From positions 1-45,658 of the forward strand of contig QCLO01000011.1 in assembly GCA_003214465.1 (NCBI GenBank): DNA of 45,658 nucleotides, given 5' to 3'. The position numbers were made by a program, and so were the translations under genes. The stretch comes from Acidimicrobiales bacterium AG-414-N20 (GTDB taxonomy: Bacteria; Actinomycetota; Acidimicrobiia; Acidimicrobiales; MedAcidi-G1). Below, piece after piece: positions 15,465-23,962 of this stretch. Below the pieces are notes generated by a model. The model was not told where the DNA came from and did no database searches. It saw only the letters and a program-made list of their open reading frames with translations. The number at the start of each line of letters is the position of its first letter. Position 1 is the first letter of the stretch.

Positions 15465-16772
15465 ATGGAATTCACCACTTCACAAATAGCACACGTCACA
15501 TCTGGCGAGCTAAAAGGTGAAGAGAAAGTAATACAAGCGGCTACACAGGATTCTCGAAAAGTAACACCAGAGTGTCTTTTCATACCACTGATTTCAGAAA
15601 GAGATGGTCACGCCTACATTGAGGAAGCTCTTTCGCTAGGTGCTGCAGCGTATTTAACCGAACAAGAGCCAAGAGAAGGAACATCCATAAGGGTCGAAAA
15701 CACCACAACTGCTTTGACCCAACTCGGCAAGGCAGCGCGTTTTTCCTTCCATGTTCCAGTTGTAGGCATAACTGGATCCGTAGGAAAGACTTCAGTTAAA
15801 GACATGACGAGCGCTGTTCTAAGTCAACAAGGAGATGTTCATGCGAGTCCCAATTCTTATAACAATGAGATAGGTGTGCCTTTAACTCTCTTAAACGCAC
15901 CTGAAAAGTCCTCATTTCTGGTGCTTGAAATGGGGGCTCGAAAAGAGGGAGATATAGGAAATCTTTCTGAAATTGTCTATCCGGATATTGGAGTTATAAC
16001 CACTGTCGTGGCGTCTCATACAGAAGTGTTCGGATCGCTCGACTCGATATCAAACACTAAAGGAGAAATATTAGAACGCCTTCCTACGGAAGGGTGTGCT
16101 GTTCTTAATGCTGATGTTGATGAAGTAATGCGACAGTCTCCAAGAAGCCGTGCCAGAAAGCTGACATTTGGGCAACGAGGTGAAGTACGAGCTTCTTCAG
16201 TGAAGTTTAATGAGAGCCTGCACGCAACTTTCGTTATGGAGACGCCCTGGGGTAGAGGTGAAATAAAATTGAATGTTGCTGGAGAGCACATGATTTCGAA
16301 CGCATTAGCTGCTGCATCTGTAGGTTTAGCCACCGGACTACCGCTCGAGGCAGTAGAAGAAGGGTTGAGCTGTGTTGAGCTGTCGCCATTAAGAATGGAA
16401 ATTACCAATAGCTCTAGTGGGGTAACTGTAATTAACGATACGTATAACGCAAATCCGACTTCGATGAAAGCAGCTATCAATTCTCTATCGATGCTTCCTT
16501 GTACTGGAAGAAAAATTGCTTTTTTGGGCCTTATGGCAGAATTAGGAGAAGAGTCTTCTCAAGCCCATATAGAAGTAGAGAGACACGCGGAAGAATTAGG
16601 TGTAGAAGTGGTAGCGGTTGAAACCGAACTTTATGGAACTGCCCGAATCGCTAAATTGGACAACGTCGCAGCAGAAATTGAAGGAATGAACCTCGATAAA
16701 AATGATGCAATTCTGTTTAAAGCGAGTCGTGTCGTCGGGCTCGAAACTATTGTAAACGACATAGTTGTTTGA
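15465..16772 (+). CDS. murF: UDP-N-acetylmuramoyl-tripeptide--D-alanyl-D-alanine ligase
   Basis: This cytoplasmic Mur ligase adds D-Ala-D-Ala to the UDP-MurNAc tripeptide. The ATP-binding P-loop is GITGSVGKTS (101-110). NSYNNEIGVPLTLL, typical of MurF, follows, then VLEMGARKEGDIGNLSEI. The central-to-C-terminal INDTYNANPTSMKAA is the MurF-specific block. The 435-residue length is normal. It starts 50 bp after phnE in the same direction. Co-transcription is possible, but functionally it belongs with ddl at 10.5-11.5 kb rather than with the transporter. Confidence 0.93.
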   Translation: MEFTTSQIAHVTSGELKGEEKVIQAATQDSRKVTPECLFIPLISERDGHAYIEEALSLGAAAYLTEQEPREGTSIRVENTTTALTQLGKAARFSFHVPVVGITGSVGKTSVKDMTSAVLSQQGDVHASPNSYNNEIGVPLTLLNAPEKSSFLVLEMGARKEGDIGNLSEIVYPDIGVITTVVASHTEVFGSLDSISNTKGEILERLPTEGCAVLNADVDEVMRQSPRSRARKLTFGQRGEVRASSVKFNESLHATFVMETPWGRGEIKLNVAGEHMISNALAAASVGLATGLPLEAVEEGLSCVELSPLRMEITNSSSGVTVINDTYNANPTSMKAAINSLSMLPCTGRKIAFLGLMAELGEESSQAHIEVERHAEELGVEVVAVETELYGTARIAKLDNVAAEIEGMNLDKNDAILFKASRVVGLETIVNDIVV

Positions 16773-16874
16773 ATTTTTACGCTGAGTGCCTTTGTTTCGG
16801 ACTCTATGTAGAACTAAGCAAAGTGGCATAATTGTTTAACGGAATTCTTGGGGGAAAGGGTAGAGGTTGACTCT

Positions 16875-18200
16875 ATGAGTATTGCTAAAAACAAAAGAGC
16901 TAAAAATACATCTATCAACTTGGCTCCCAGTTGGGAAAACCCAGAAGTTTCGACACTGCCAATAGAAGGTTTTAGGTATACGTCCTCAGAGTTCTACGAA
17001 AAAGAATGGAATCAAATGTGGACCAAGGTCTGGTTGCTTCTTGGGCGAATAAGTGAAATGCCCTCCAAAGGTGACTACCAGATTGAAGAAATAGGAGTCG
17101 AATCCATAATTATGGTACGACAAGAAGACGGGTCGGTTCGGGCTTTCTACAACGTTTGCCAACATAGAGGTTCACGTCTTACTAATAACACTAAAGGAAA
17201 TGCTGAAGTTTTCAGATGCCCTTACCACAGTTGGGAATGGTCCTTCGATGGAACTCTTCTATCTGTACAAGATCCCGAAGACTTTCCTCAAGGAAACCCT
17301 TGCGAAGAGCTGACTTTGATGGAAGTGCCTTGTGAAGTTTTTGCTGGTTTTATATGGGTTAATTTAGATCCAGATTGTAAATCTCTAAAAGACTTTTTAG
17401 GGCCTTTATGGGATGAATGGTCAGGTTATGAAATTGATCAATGGATGAGGGTGTTAAAAATTTCCACCAATGTTCCTTGCAACTGGAAAGTCATACAAGA
17501 CAACTTTTGTGAGTCTTATCATCTGCCAACAGTTCATCCCCAACTAGCCGATTCTCATGAAGAAAACTACGCATATACACAATTCGACACATCTACTGAG
17601 GGTCACAATCGGATGATCATGATGGGGGCCACACCTTCAAGAGGTTTACGCGGGGAAACCCCTAACCTCCCAACCCCTTTAGCAGAGAGAATGGAATACT
17701 GGGAATTAGATCCAGCAGATTTTACTGACCGTGTTTTTGATGTGAGATTGGCCTTACAGGAAAAAATGAGAGAACTTGGAGGCACAAGAGGGCATTCTCA
17801 TTATGCAAACTTGAGCGACGCCCAGCTAACCGATTCTCATCATTACAACCTATTTCCCAATTGTTCTCTGACTTTTTCAGCAGATGGAGTTTTATTGCAA
17901 CGTATGCGTCCAGACCCATCAGACCCTCAAAAATGTCTTTTCGATCACTGGTATTACACAAAAGATACTGAAATCGCAGATTCAGCGACAAATATCGAAT
18001 TGACAGAGACCAATGACTTTCAAGAAGTTATTCAATATGGAGAGCAATCAATGGGTTTAATACCCGATCAAGACATAGCCATATCCATTATGCAGCAACT
18101 TGGATTGCGCTCAAGAGGCTACAGAGGAGGATACCTATCAGGACAAGAAAGCAGGATCAGGCGTTTTCATGACGTTATAGATAGTTATATAGAAGAATAA
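16875..18200 (+). CDS. Rieske non-heme iron oxygenase, alpha subunit (paralogue 1)
   Basis: It is a predicted oxygenase component that hydroxylates or demethylates an organic substrate. The Rieske [2Fe-2S] ligands are C95/H97 (CQHRGS) and C115/H118 (CPYHSW). The mononuclear iron site is in NFCESYHLPTVHP, with H216 and H221 as ligands and E213 in the bridging position, where most Rieske oxygenases have Asp; Glu there is known from the carnitine oxygenase CntA group. I chose ATG 16875, which has an AGAGG Shine-Dalgarno, over the upstream in-frame TTG at 16848. It shares extensive near-identical blocks with the product of 19969-21273. No ferredoxin or reductase gene is nearby. Confidence 0.88.
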   Translation: MSIAKNKRAKNTSINLAPSWENPEVSTLPIEGFRYTSSEFYEKEWNQMWTKVWLLLGRISEMPSKGDYQIEEIGVESIIMVRQEDGSVRAFYNVCQHRGSRLTNNTKGNAEVFRCPYHSWEWSFDGTLLSVQDPEDFPQGNPCEELTLMEVPCEVFAGFIWVNLDPDCKSLKDFLGPLWDEWSGYEIDQWMRVLKISTNVPCNWKVIQDNFCESYHLPTVHPQLADSHEENYAYTQFDTSTEGHNRMIMMGATPSRGLRGETPNLPTPLAERMEYWELDPADFTDRVFDVRLALQEKMRELGGTRGHSHYANLSDAQLTDSHHYNLFPNCSLTFSADGVLLQRMRPDPSDPQKCLFDHWYYTKDTEIADSATNIELTETNDFQEVIQYGEQSMGLIPDQDIAISIMQQLGLRSRGYRGGYLSGQESRIRRFHDVIDSYIEE

Positions 18201-18226
18201 TTTTTGATTCTAAAGAGAGGAAAAAA

Positions 18227-19972
18227 ATGGAAGAAAAATGGTTCACTGATCATCCCCCAAGCGAACGCTGGCCACATTACACACGGGCAAATGCGGGCGA
18301 AGTCCTTCCCACCCCGGCGAGCCCATTTGGTCAAAGCTACGGATTCGACAACTGCATAATGAAAGGATGGCAATTAGGGTCAACTCAAACAGGTTTCTAT
18401 GAACTGAATGAATACAGAGATAGCCCCCCAGAGATGTGTGGATTTTTTGGAGGGTACTTCTATATAAATCTCTCTTGTATTCGTATGCAAGCTGTTAGGA
18501 ATCCAGCCATAACAGTTGAGCAGTTAGATCTTGCAATTTTTGGAGACCAACCAGACTCTCCAAAATACGAACCTCATCCAGAAGACGAAAAGCCCCATCT
18601 GCAGGATTTAGCTGATGCGCACATGCAGTTCGTTCTGACCGCCTCTGAATGGCCAGAGCTCAATGAAGAAAGAAAACTTGCCGATAAGGAACGTAAAGAA
18701 AGACCGAACTTGGGATCACTTAGCGATGAGGAGTTGGTCAAAAGGCTGCGAGATCTTCAACCGCTTATTGAAAATCTTTCACGGAATCAAATGGTTTCAG
18801 CGGGCTCATCTGGAATTGCACCTGGGATGCTGGCAGCTGTAGGTGAAGCAATAGGAGATCCAAGCATTCCTGTTCGTCTCTTATCAAGTCTTGGTGAAAT
18901 AGATTCGGCTGCTCCATCATTTGCTATATGGGATATGTCCCGTTTGGTCAGAGGTTCCCAAATTATTTCTGAAATTTTTGATTCACATTCTGACTCCTTG
19001 TTAGATGAACTTAAAAAATCTGATTCTGAAGAAGTAGCTAGATTTCTTGAAGCTTTTAACGAATTCGTATACGAGTATGGTTCACGTGGAGCAAATGAGT
19101 GGGAGTTGAGTAGTGAAACTTGGGAAACCGATCCATCTATAGCGTTAAAAGCCATAGACCAAGTTAGGTCTCAAAATGATGACCGCTCCCCAGTAATAGC
19201 CTCAGAGCGTCTTGGCAGAGAAAGAGAAAATCTCATAGAAGAAGTAAGGAAAAAGTTGAATGAGATGGACAATGATGAACTGACTGGAACTTTTGAGGGG
19301 GCAATAACTGCAGCTAATATGATGATTTTTCGGGAGCGATCCAAGACCACTCTAGTAAAGCCACTGCATGAAAGTCGGATGGCTATTCGTGAATTAGGAA
19401 GACGCTATGCGGAGTCGGGAATACTTGATTCTGCTGAGCAAATATTTATGCTTCTGGATGAAGAACTAGAAACATTTATAGAGAATCCGGGATCATTTAC
19501 AAAATCACTTGCGAAGCGTCACGAAGACTGGAAAGCACTGTGGGATTTAGAACCACCATTTTTTATAAGAGATGGAGTTGTCCCAGGTCTTTCTCAGTGG
19601 GATAGAAAATCTTTAGAGGAGAAGGCGTCAGCGTTAACCGTTGGAGATGTTCTGACGGGGGTTCCAGGATCTCCTGGGACCACCCAGGGAAAGGCACGGA
19701 TAGTTCTTGATCCGTCTAATCCTCCTGACTTATCACCAGGCGACATTATGGTCGCGCCGATAACAGATCCAGCGTGGACTCCACTTTTTCTAGCCGTAGA
19801 GGCCGTAATAGTAAACGTGGGAGCTCAAATCAGCCATGCTGTCATAGTAAGTAGAGAGTTAGGAATACCTTGTGTGGTCTCGGTAAATGAGGCCACGACA
19901 CTCATACCTGATGGCTCCACTCTAGAAATAGATGGAACTTCAGGTGAAGTGAAAATTCTGGAATTGCCTTGA
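18227..19972 (+). CDS. PEP-utilizing-enzyme-like protein with swivel histidine domain but no ATP-grasp domain
   Basis: The last 100 residues match the phosphohistidine swivel domain of PEP synthase, PPDK and rifampin phosphotransferase: GVPGSPGTTQGKARI, then DIMVAPITDPAWTPLF, then VGAQISHAVIVSRELGIP with the candidate phospho-acceptor H537. The middle (about 130-450) is helical and resembles the substrate domain of rifampin phosphotransferase-like proteins. The N-terminus (FTDHPPSERWPHYTRANAGE and a FFGGYFYINL block) looks like the linker of that family. No ATP-grasp nucleotide-binding domain is encoded here or nearby, so a separate partner or a non-phosphotransfer role is needed. It has a good GAGAGGAA ribosome site and overlaps the second Rieske gene by four bases. 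Confidence 0.8.
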   Translation: MEEKWFTDHPPSERWPHYTRANAGEVLPTPASPFGQSYGFDNCIMKGWQLGSTQTGFYELNEYRDSPPEMCGFFGGYFYINLSCIRMQAVRNPAITVEQLDLAIFGDQPDSPKYEPHPEDEKPHLQDLADAHMQFVLTASEWPELNEERKLADKERKERPNLGSLSDEELVKRLRDLQPLIENLSRNQMVSAGSSGIAPGMLAAVGEAIGDPSIPVRLLSSLGEIDSAAPSFAIWDMSRLVRGSQIISEIFDSHSDSLLDELKKSDSEEVARFLEAFNEFVYEYGSRGANEWELSSETWETDPSIALKAIDQVRSQNDDRSPVIASERLGRERENLIEEVRKKLNEMDNDELTGTFEGAITAANMMIFRERSKTTLVKPLHESRMAIRELGRRYAESGILDSAEQIFMLLDEELETFIENPGSFTKSLAKRHEDWKALWDLEPPFFIRDGVVPGLSQWDRKSLEEKASALTVGDVLTGVPGSPGTTQGKARIVLDPSNPPDLSPGDIMVAPITDPAWTPLFLAVEAVIVNVGAQISHAVIVSRELGIPCVVSVNEATTLIPDGSTLEIDGTSGEVKILELP

Positions 19973-21273
19973 ACTCTTCTGAAAGTGTGATGGCGCTGGC
20001 TAGACCCTGGGCATGTCCGCCATTACGCAATGTTCCGATTCTGGGCGATCAATACACTTCGCGAGAATTTTTTGACCGTGAATGGTCTTCCATGTGGACA
20101 AAAGTTTGGCTTCTAATGGGTCGATCTTCTGAATTGCTTGAAGCTGGGTCCTACCAGGTGGAAGAGGTTGGACCTGAATCATTTATCATGATTCGACAGA
20201 ATGATGGTTCAATCAAGGCCTTCTACAATGTCTGCCAACACCGTGGTTCGCGCCTTCTTTTTAATAATGAGGGCACCTCTGATCAAATAGTGTGTCCTTA
20301 TCACGGCTGGGAATGGGCCAAAGACGGTTCATTGAGTCAAGTTCAAGACCCTGAAGACTTTATCGACGGTAACCCTTGTGATGATATGACCTTAGTAGAA
20401 GTAAATTGTGAACTTTTCGCTGGTTTTATTTGGATAAACATGGATCCTGAATGTATGGGTTTAAAGGATTACCTCGGACCCGTTTGGGAAGAATTTGAAG
20501 CTTATGAAAGCCATGATTGGATTCGCGGGCCTTCATCCACAGTTGACGTCAATTGCAATTGGAAGGTACCGCAGGATAATTCGTGCGAATCTTATCATCT
20601 GCCCTCAGTTCACCCTCAGGGACTGAAATGGATTGAACACAGCTATAAGTATTGTCATTTTGACTGGTGTGAGGAGGGGCATAATCGAATGTCTATACCA
20701 ATGGTCACTCCATCTCATTCACTCACAGGAGAAGAGTTGGAAGTTGATGATCAGCTGAGAGAGATGTTGGAACCATGGGGTTTGAAAGCAGAAGATTTCA
20801 AAGGAAGAGAATTTGAAACTCGGCAAAAAGTCCAGTCCGTCAAAAGAAAAACTGGAAGTGAGCGTGGCTATCAATTTGATCAACTTTTTGACGACCAGCT
20901 GACAGATGCCTATCACTACAACATATTTCCTAATGTCACACTTAGCTTCGCTGGATCTGAATATATAGGGCTTCAAAGAATGAGACCGCACCGTCGTGAT
21001 CCGGAAAGACACTATTACGACAATTTTATGTATCTGTCTCATGGCGCTGCAAAGCAAATAGGAGCTACCAAAGCAGAGGAAAGAAGATTTTTTAAATATG
21101 GAACAGAGATAATGAACAGGCAAATTGCCGATCAAGATTTAGCGATAAGCACCGGACAACAATTAGGGTTATCATCTCGCGGTTACAGCGGAGTACGACT
21201 TGCAGGTCAAGAAGGTCGTGTGCAGAGGTTTCATGATGTTTTGGATGAATACCTAGAGGGCTTTAGGCCTTAA
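19969..21273 (+). CDS. Rieske non-heme iron oxygenase, alpha subunit (paralogue 2)
   Basis: It has the same architecture as the oxygenase at 16875-18200, with which it shares long blocks such as FYNVCQHRGSRL, VQDPEDF, ESYHLP and DQDLAIS. Rieske ligands are C89/H91 and C109/H112. The mononuclear site has E207, H210 and H215. The TTG at 19969 overlaps the preceding stop (TTGA), giving translational coupling, and is my preferred start; ATG at 19990 is an alternative that removes seven residues. The two paralogues might form a hetero-oligomer or act on successive intermediates. The clear divergence in the substrate-pocket half (about 220-330) argues for different substrates. Confidence 0.88.
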   Translation: MNSSESVMALARPWACPPLRNVPILGDQYTSREFFDREWSSMWTKVWLLMGRSSELLEAGSYQVEEVGPESFIMIRQNDGSIKAFYNVCQHRGSRLLFNNEGTSDQIVCPYHGWEWAKDGSLSQVQDPEDFIDGNPCDDMTLVEVNCELFAGFIWINMDPECMGLKDYLGPVWEEFEAYESHDWIRGPSSTVDVNCNWKVPQDNSCESYHLPSVHPQGLKWIEHSYKYCHFDWCEEGHNRMSIPMVTPSHSLTGEELEVDDQLREMLEPWGLKAEDFKGREFETRQKVQSVKRKTGSERGYQFDQLFDDQLTDAYHYNIFPNVTLSFAGSEYIGLQRMRPHRRDPERHYYDNFMYLSHGAAKQIGATKAEERRFFKYGTEIMNRQIADQDLAISTGQQLGLSSRGYSGVRLAGQEGRVQRFHDVLDEYLEGFRP

Positions 21274-21332
21274 AATAGAGTTGTTGCATAGATGGCTTTT
21301 ATTTATTTTTAATTATTTGAAGGAAGATTCCA

Positions 21333-22799
21333 ATTACTGAACGACCTAGAAGCAAAATAGCTGGGAGTGAAATCTCGCTTGACCATTACATAGGTGGTGA
21401 AAGAATTTCATCGCCATCAGTGTTCAAAGTTCATTCTCCTCTTAAATGGGAAGAAGAGTTGGCTGAGGTGTCGGCTGGGGATAGAAACATATCCGATTTG
21501 GCCGTTGCTTCTGCTTCGGAAGCATTTAAAGATTGGGCGAATCTGAGCCCACAAGAGCGTGCTTCCTTTTTATATCGTCTGGCTGATCTCATCGATATGG
21601 AAGTTCCAAACATAGCAAGGGTTGAATGTACTGATATGGCGATGAGGTATGAAAGCCTTTTAAATAGAGTGATTCCGCGTGGTGCAAGAAATTTTCGGGC
21701 GTATGCAGATTTGGCAAGTGAGTATCAGGGAAGAGTCTGGGATTCAAATGGTACGACAAATCTGATCCAGCGGCTTCCGGCAGGACCCACCGTAATAATT
21801 ACTCCATGGAACGCACCATTCATGCTGGCGACATGGAAAGTTGCACCAGCGTTAGCAGCAGGTAATACAGTCGTTCTTAAACCAGCTGAGTGGGCGCCGC
21901 TCTCAGCCAGCATTCTCGCGGATCTAGTTGATCAGGCTGGTTTCCCTCCAGGAGTCTTCAATGTAGTACAGGGGACTGGCGAAGAAGCTGGTTCTTTTTT
22001 AACCGAAGATCCAAAAGTTAGAAGGATTTCATTCACGGGCTCTTGCGAAACAGCTAGAAAAATTGGGATAGAGGCCGCAAAAAACATTGTTCCTTTCACA
22101 GCAGAACTGGGCGGTAAGGGAGCATTAGTTGTGCTTCAAGATGCTGATGTGGAACAAGCAGCTATCACTGCCGCAGGTCAGTATGACGATTCAGGACAGG
22201 TTTGCCTAGCGGCAACAAGACTTATTGTTGCAGATGAAATCAGTGAACATTTTTTAGATTGCTTTTATCAAAATGTAGACAAGCATGTTCTTGGGAGCAG
22301 TTTTGAAGATGCGACTACCATCACACCTCTTATTCATCCTGACCACCTTCAAAGAGTTGAAGCGTTTGTTGATAGGGCAGTAGAAAATGGTGACGAAATT
22401 CTCAGAGGTGGCAAGAGGTTGGATGCCGAGCAACTTTTTTATGAACCCACTCTCATAAAACCTGCTTCAAACAATAGTGAGATAGTTCAGAATGAAGTTT
22501 TTGGACCAGTTCTTACATTTCAGACGTTTGAAAAAGAAGAAGAGGCTATAAACCTTGCAAATAGTACCGAGTACGGTCTTTCTGCAACGCTTTTCACAGG
22601 GTCAATGGAAAAAGCAAAAACGTTAGGCTCGGCACTGCGAGCCGGAACAGTATGGGTCAACTGTTTCTTGGTACGCGATTTAAGCGCTCCTTTCGGTGGG
22701 CTTGGTATTAGCGGATTGGGTCGTGAGGGCGGCGACTATGCATTAGATTTTCATTCAGACTTAAAAACCTTGCAAATAAGAAACTCTGATGACTCATGA
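21333..22799 (+). CDS. NAD(P)-dependent aldehyde dehydrogenase (HpaE/betaine aldehyde dehydrogenase-like)
   Basis: It oxidises an aldehyde to a carboxylate. From GTG 21420 the protein would have 459 residues, but the open frame extends upstream and encodes the conserved N-terminal strand (DHYIGGERISSPSVFKVHSP). The best-placed initiator is ATT at 21333, six bases after AAGGAAG, giving 488 residues, the normal family length. In that numbering the general base is E258 (FTAELGGKGA) and the nucleophile C291 (SGQVCLAATR), with the oxyanion Asn in ITPWNAPF. It follows the second Rieske gene by 59 bp and overlaps the next gene by four bases (ATGA). A semialdehyde from ring cleavage or amine oxidation is a plausible substrate. 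Confidence 0.85.
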   Translation: MTERPRSKIAGSEISLDHYIGGERISSPSVFKVHSPLKWEEELAEVSAGDRNISDLAVASASEAFKDWANLSPQERASFLYRLADLIDMEVPNIARVECTDMAMRYESLLNRVIPRGARNFRAYADLASEYQGRVWDSNGTTNLIQRLPAGPTVIITPWNAPFMLATWKVAPALAAGNTVVLKPAEWAPLSASILADLVDQAGFPPGVFNVVQGTGEEAGSFLTEDPKVRRISFTGSCETARKIGIEAAKNIVPFTAELGGKGALVVLQDADVEQAAITAAGQYDDSGQVCLAATRLIVADEISEHFLDCFYQNVDKHVLGSSFEDATTITPLIHPDHLQRVEAFVDRAVENGDEILRGGKRLDAEQLFYEPTLIKPASNNSEIVQNEVFGPVLTFQTFEKEEEAINLANSTEYGLSATLFTGSMEKAKTLGSALRAGTVWVNCFLVRDLSAPFGGLGISGLGREGGDYALDFHSDLKTLQIRNSDDS

Positions 22800-23962
22800 A
22801 TAATTTTCAGACCCCTGAACGTATGCGACTTGTTGAATCAATGAAAGAATTAGGTTCCGTTTTCAGTGAAAGAGCAGACAAATACGATTCGGAAGCTTCA
22901 TTTCCTTACGAGAATTTCGCAGATTTGAAAGATGCAGGCTTTTTAGCTTTGTGTATACCGGAAGACCATGGCGGTATGGGTGCGGATTTTGTGACTTACG
23001 CACTTGTTTCAGAAGAGCTCGGCAGGCATTGTGGGTCAACTGCACTTACTTTTAATATGCACACAGCAAGCATGCTTCTTACTGGACAGATATCAGATGA
23101 TTTGGAAATGTCTCCAATGCAACGTAAAGATCATGCAGAGAAACGTTCCTTGATGTGGAAAGGTGTTGTGGAAAGTGGTCACATACACGCTCAACCTTTT
23201 AGCGAAGGTAATCAGGCAGGTGAGGGTGCTGGTATTAGTAGTCGAGCTGTTCCAGTTGAAGGCGGTTTTCGTGTTACAGGAAAAAAGATTTTTGCGTCTT
23301 TGTCTGAAGCCGCAGATAGGCACAATATAACTTGTCTTGTTGAAGGTGAAGAAGAAATAAGGTTTCTAGGTATTCCAGCAGGTAGTGAAGGCCTAAAAAT
23401 AGAGGGGGAGTGGGATCCGCTAGGGATGCGCGGGACTATTTCCAAAACTTTAACTTTTGAAAACGTTTTCGTACCTGCAGAAAATGAGTATTTACCGCAG
23501 GGTTGCTTTGATCAGGTTGCATCTCGCTGGCCTTATTTTTATATGACATTGAGTTTTTCGTATTTGGGTATACAGCGTGCTGTAATAGATTTCACAGCTC
23601 AATATTTGAAAGGAAAATCAGGAAAAAGTGAACGAAGAGATAACTTTCAAAAACAACATGGTTGGGCAGAAATGAAACTTGCGTATGAAAAATCTCAATC
23701 GCTCACTTATCGTGTTTTGTCGGAGGTAGGTCCAGACCCATCTCAAGATGAATTGTCCAGAGCTTGGGCAGCAACACTGGTTGCGATGGAAACTGCACCT
23801 GAAATAGCTTCCATCGCTGTAAGGGTGTGCGGTGGACGTTCTTTGTTACGTCCACTGCCTCTAGAGCGTCTATATCGCGATGCTCGTTGTGGGGCGACAA
23901 TGCTTCCTTGGAGCGCTGAGATCTGCATGGATAGGCTTGGTCGATCCGGTCTTTATGATTGA
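22796..23962 (+). CDS. Acyl-CoA dehydrogenase-family flavoprotein
   Basis: This 388-residue member of the acyl-CoA dehydrogenase/flavin monooxygenase superfamily has an N-terminal helical domain (FADLKDAGFLALCIPEDHGG), a middle beta domain (FRVTGKKIFASLSEAAD, then DPLGMRGTISKTLTFENVFVP) and a C-terminal helical domain ending LERLYRDARCGATMLPWSAE. I do not see the usual catalytic glutamate context near the C-terminus. It may therefore be a true dehydrogenase with a displaced base or an HpaB/DszC-like oxygenase relative. Its start overlaps the aldehyde dehydrogenase stop and its stop lies inside the start region of the NicX-like gene, so all three are coupled. Confidence 0.8.
   Translation: MNNFQTPERMRLVESMKELGSVFSERADKYDSEASFPYENFADLKDAGFLALCIPEDHGGMGADFVTYALVSEELGRHCGSTALTFNMHTASMLLTGQISDDLEMSPMQRKDHAEKRSLMWKGVVESGHIHAQPFSEGNQAGEGAGISSRAVPVEGGFRVTGKKIFASLSEAADRHNITCLVEGEEEIRFLGIPAGSEGLKIEGEWDPLGMRGTISKTLTFENVFVPAENEYLPQGCFDQVASRWPYFYMTLSFSYLGIQRAVIDFTAQYLKGKSGKSERRDNFQKQHGWAEMKLAYEKSQSLTYRVLSEVGPDPSQDELSRAWAATLVAMETAPEIASIAVRVCGGRSLLRPLPLERLYRDARCGATMLPWSAEICMDRLGRSGLYD

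Noticed and set aside
16016-16480. 154-codon open frame on the minus strand
   Set aside because: It is antisense to murF, whose conserved motifs span this region, and its translation is serine-rich and featureless.
20719-21135. 138-codon open frame on the minus strand
   Set aside because: It is antisense to the second Rieske oxygenase gene and does not resemble a protein family.
21420-22799. Aldehyde dehydrogenase starting at GTG 21420
   Set aside because: This would cut off the conserved N-terminal strand encoded just upstream and make the protein about 30 residues short for the family.
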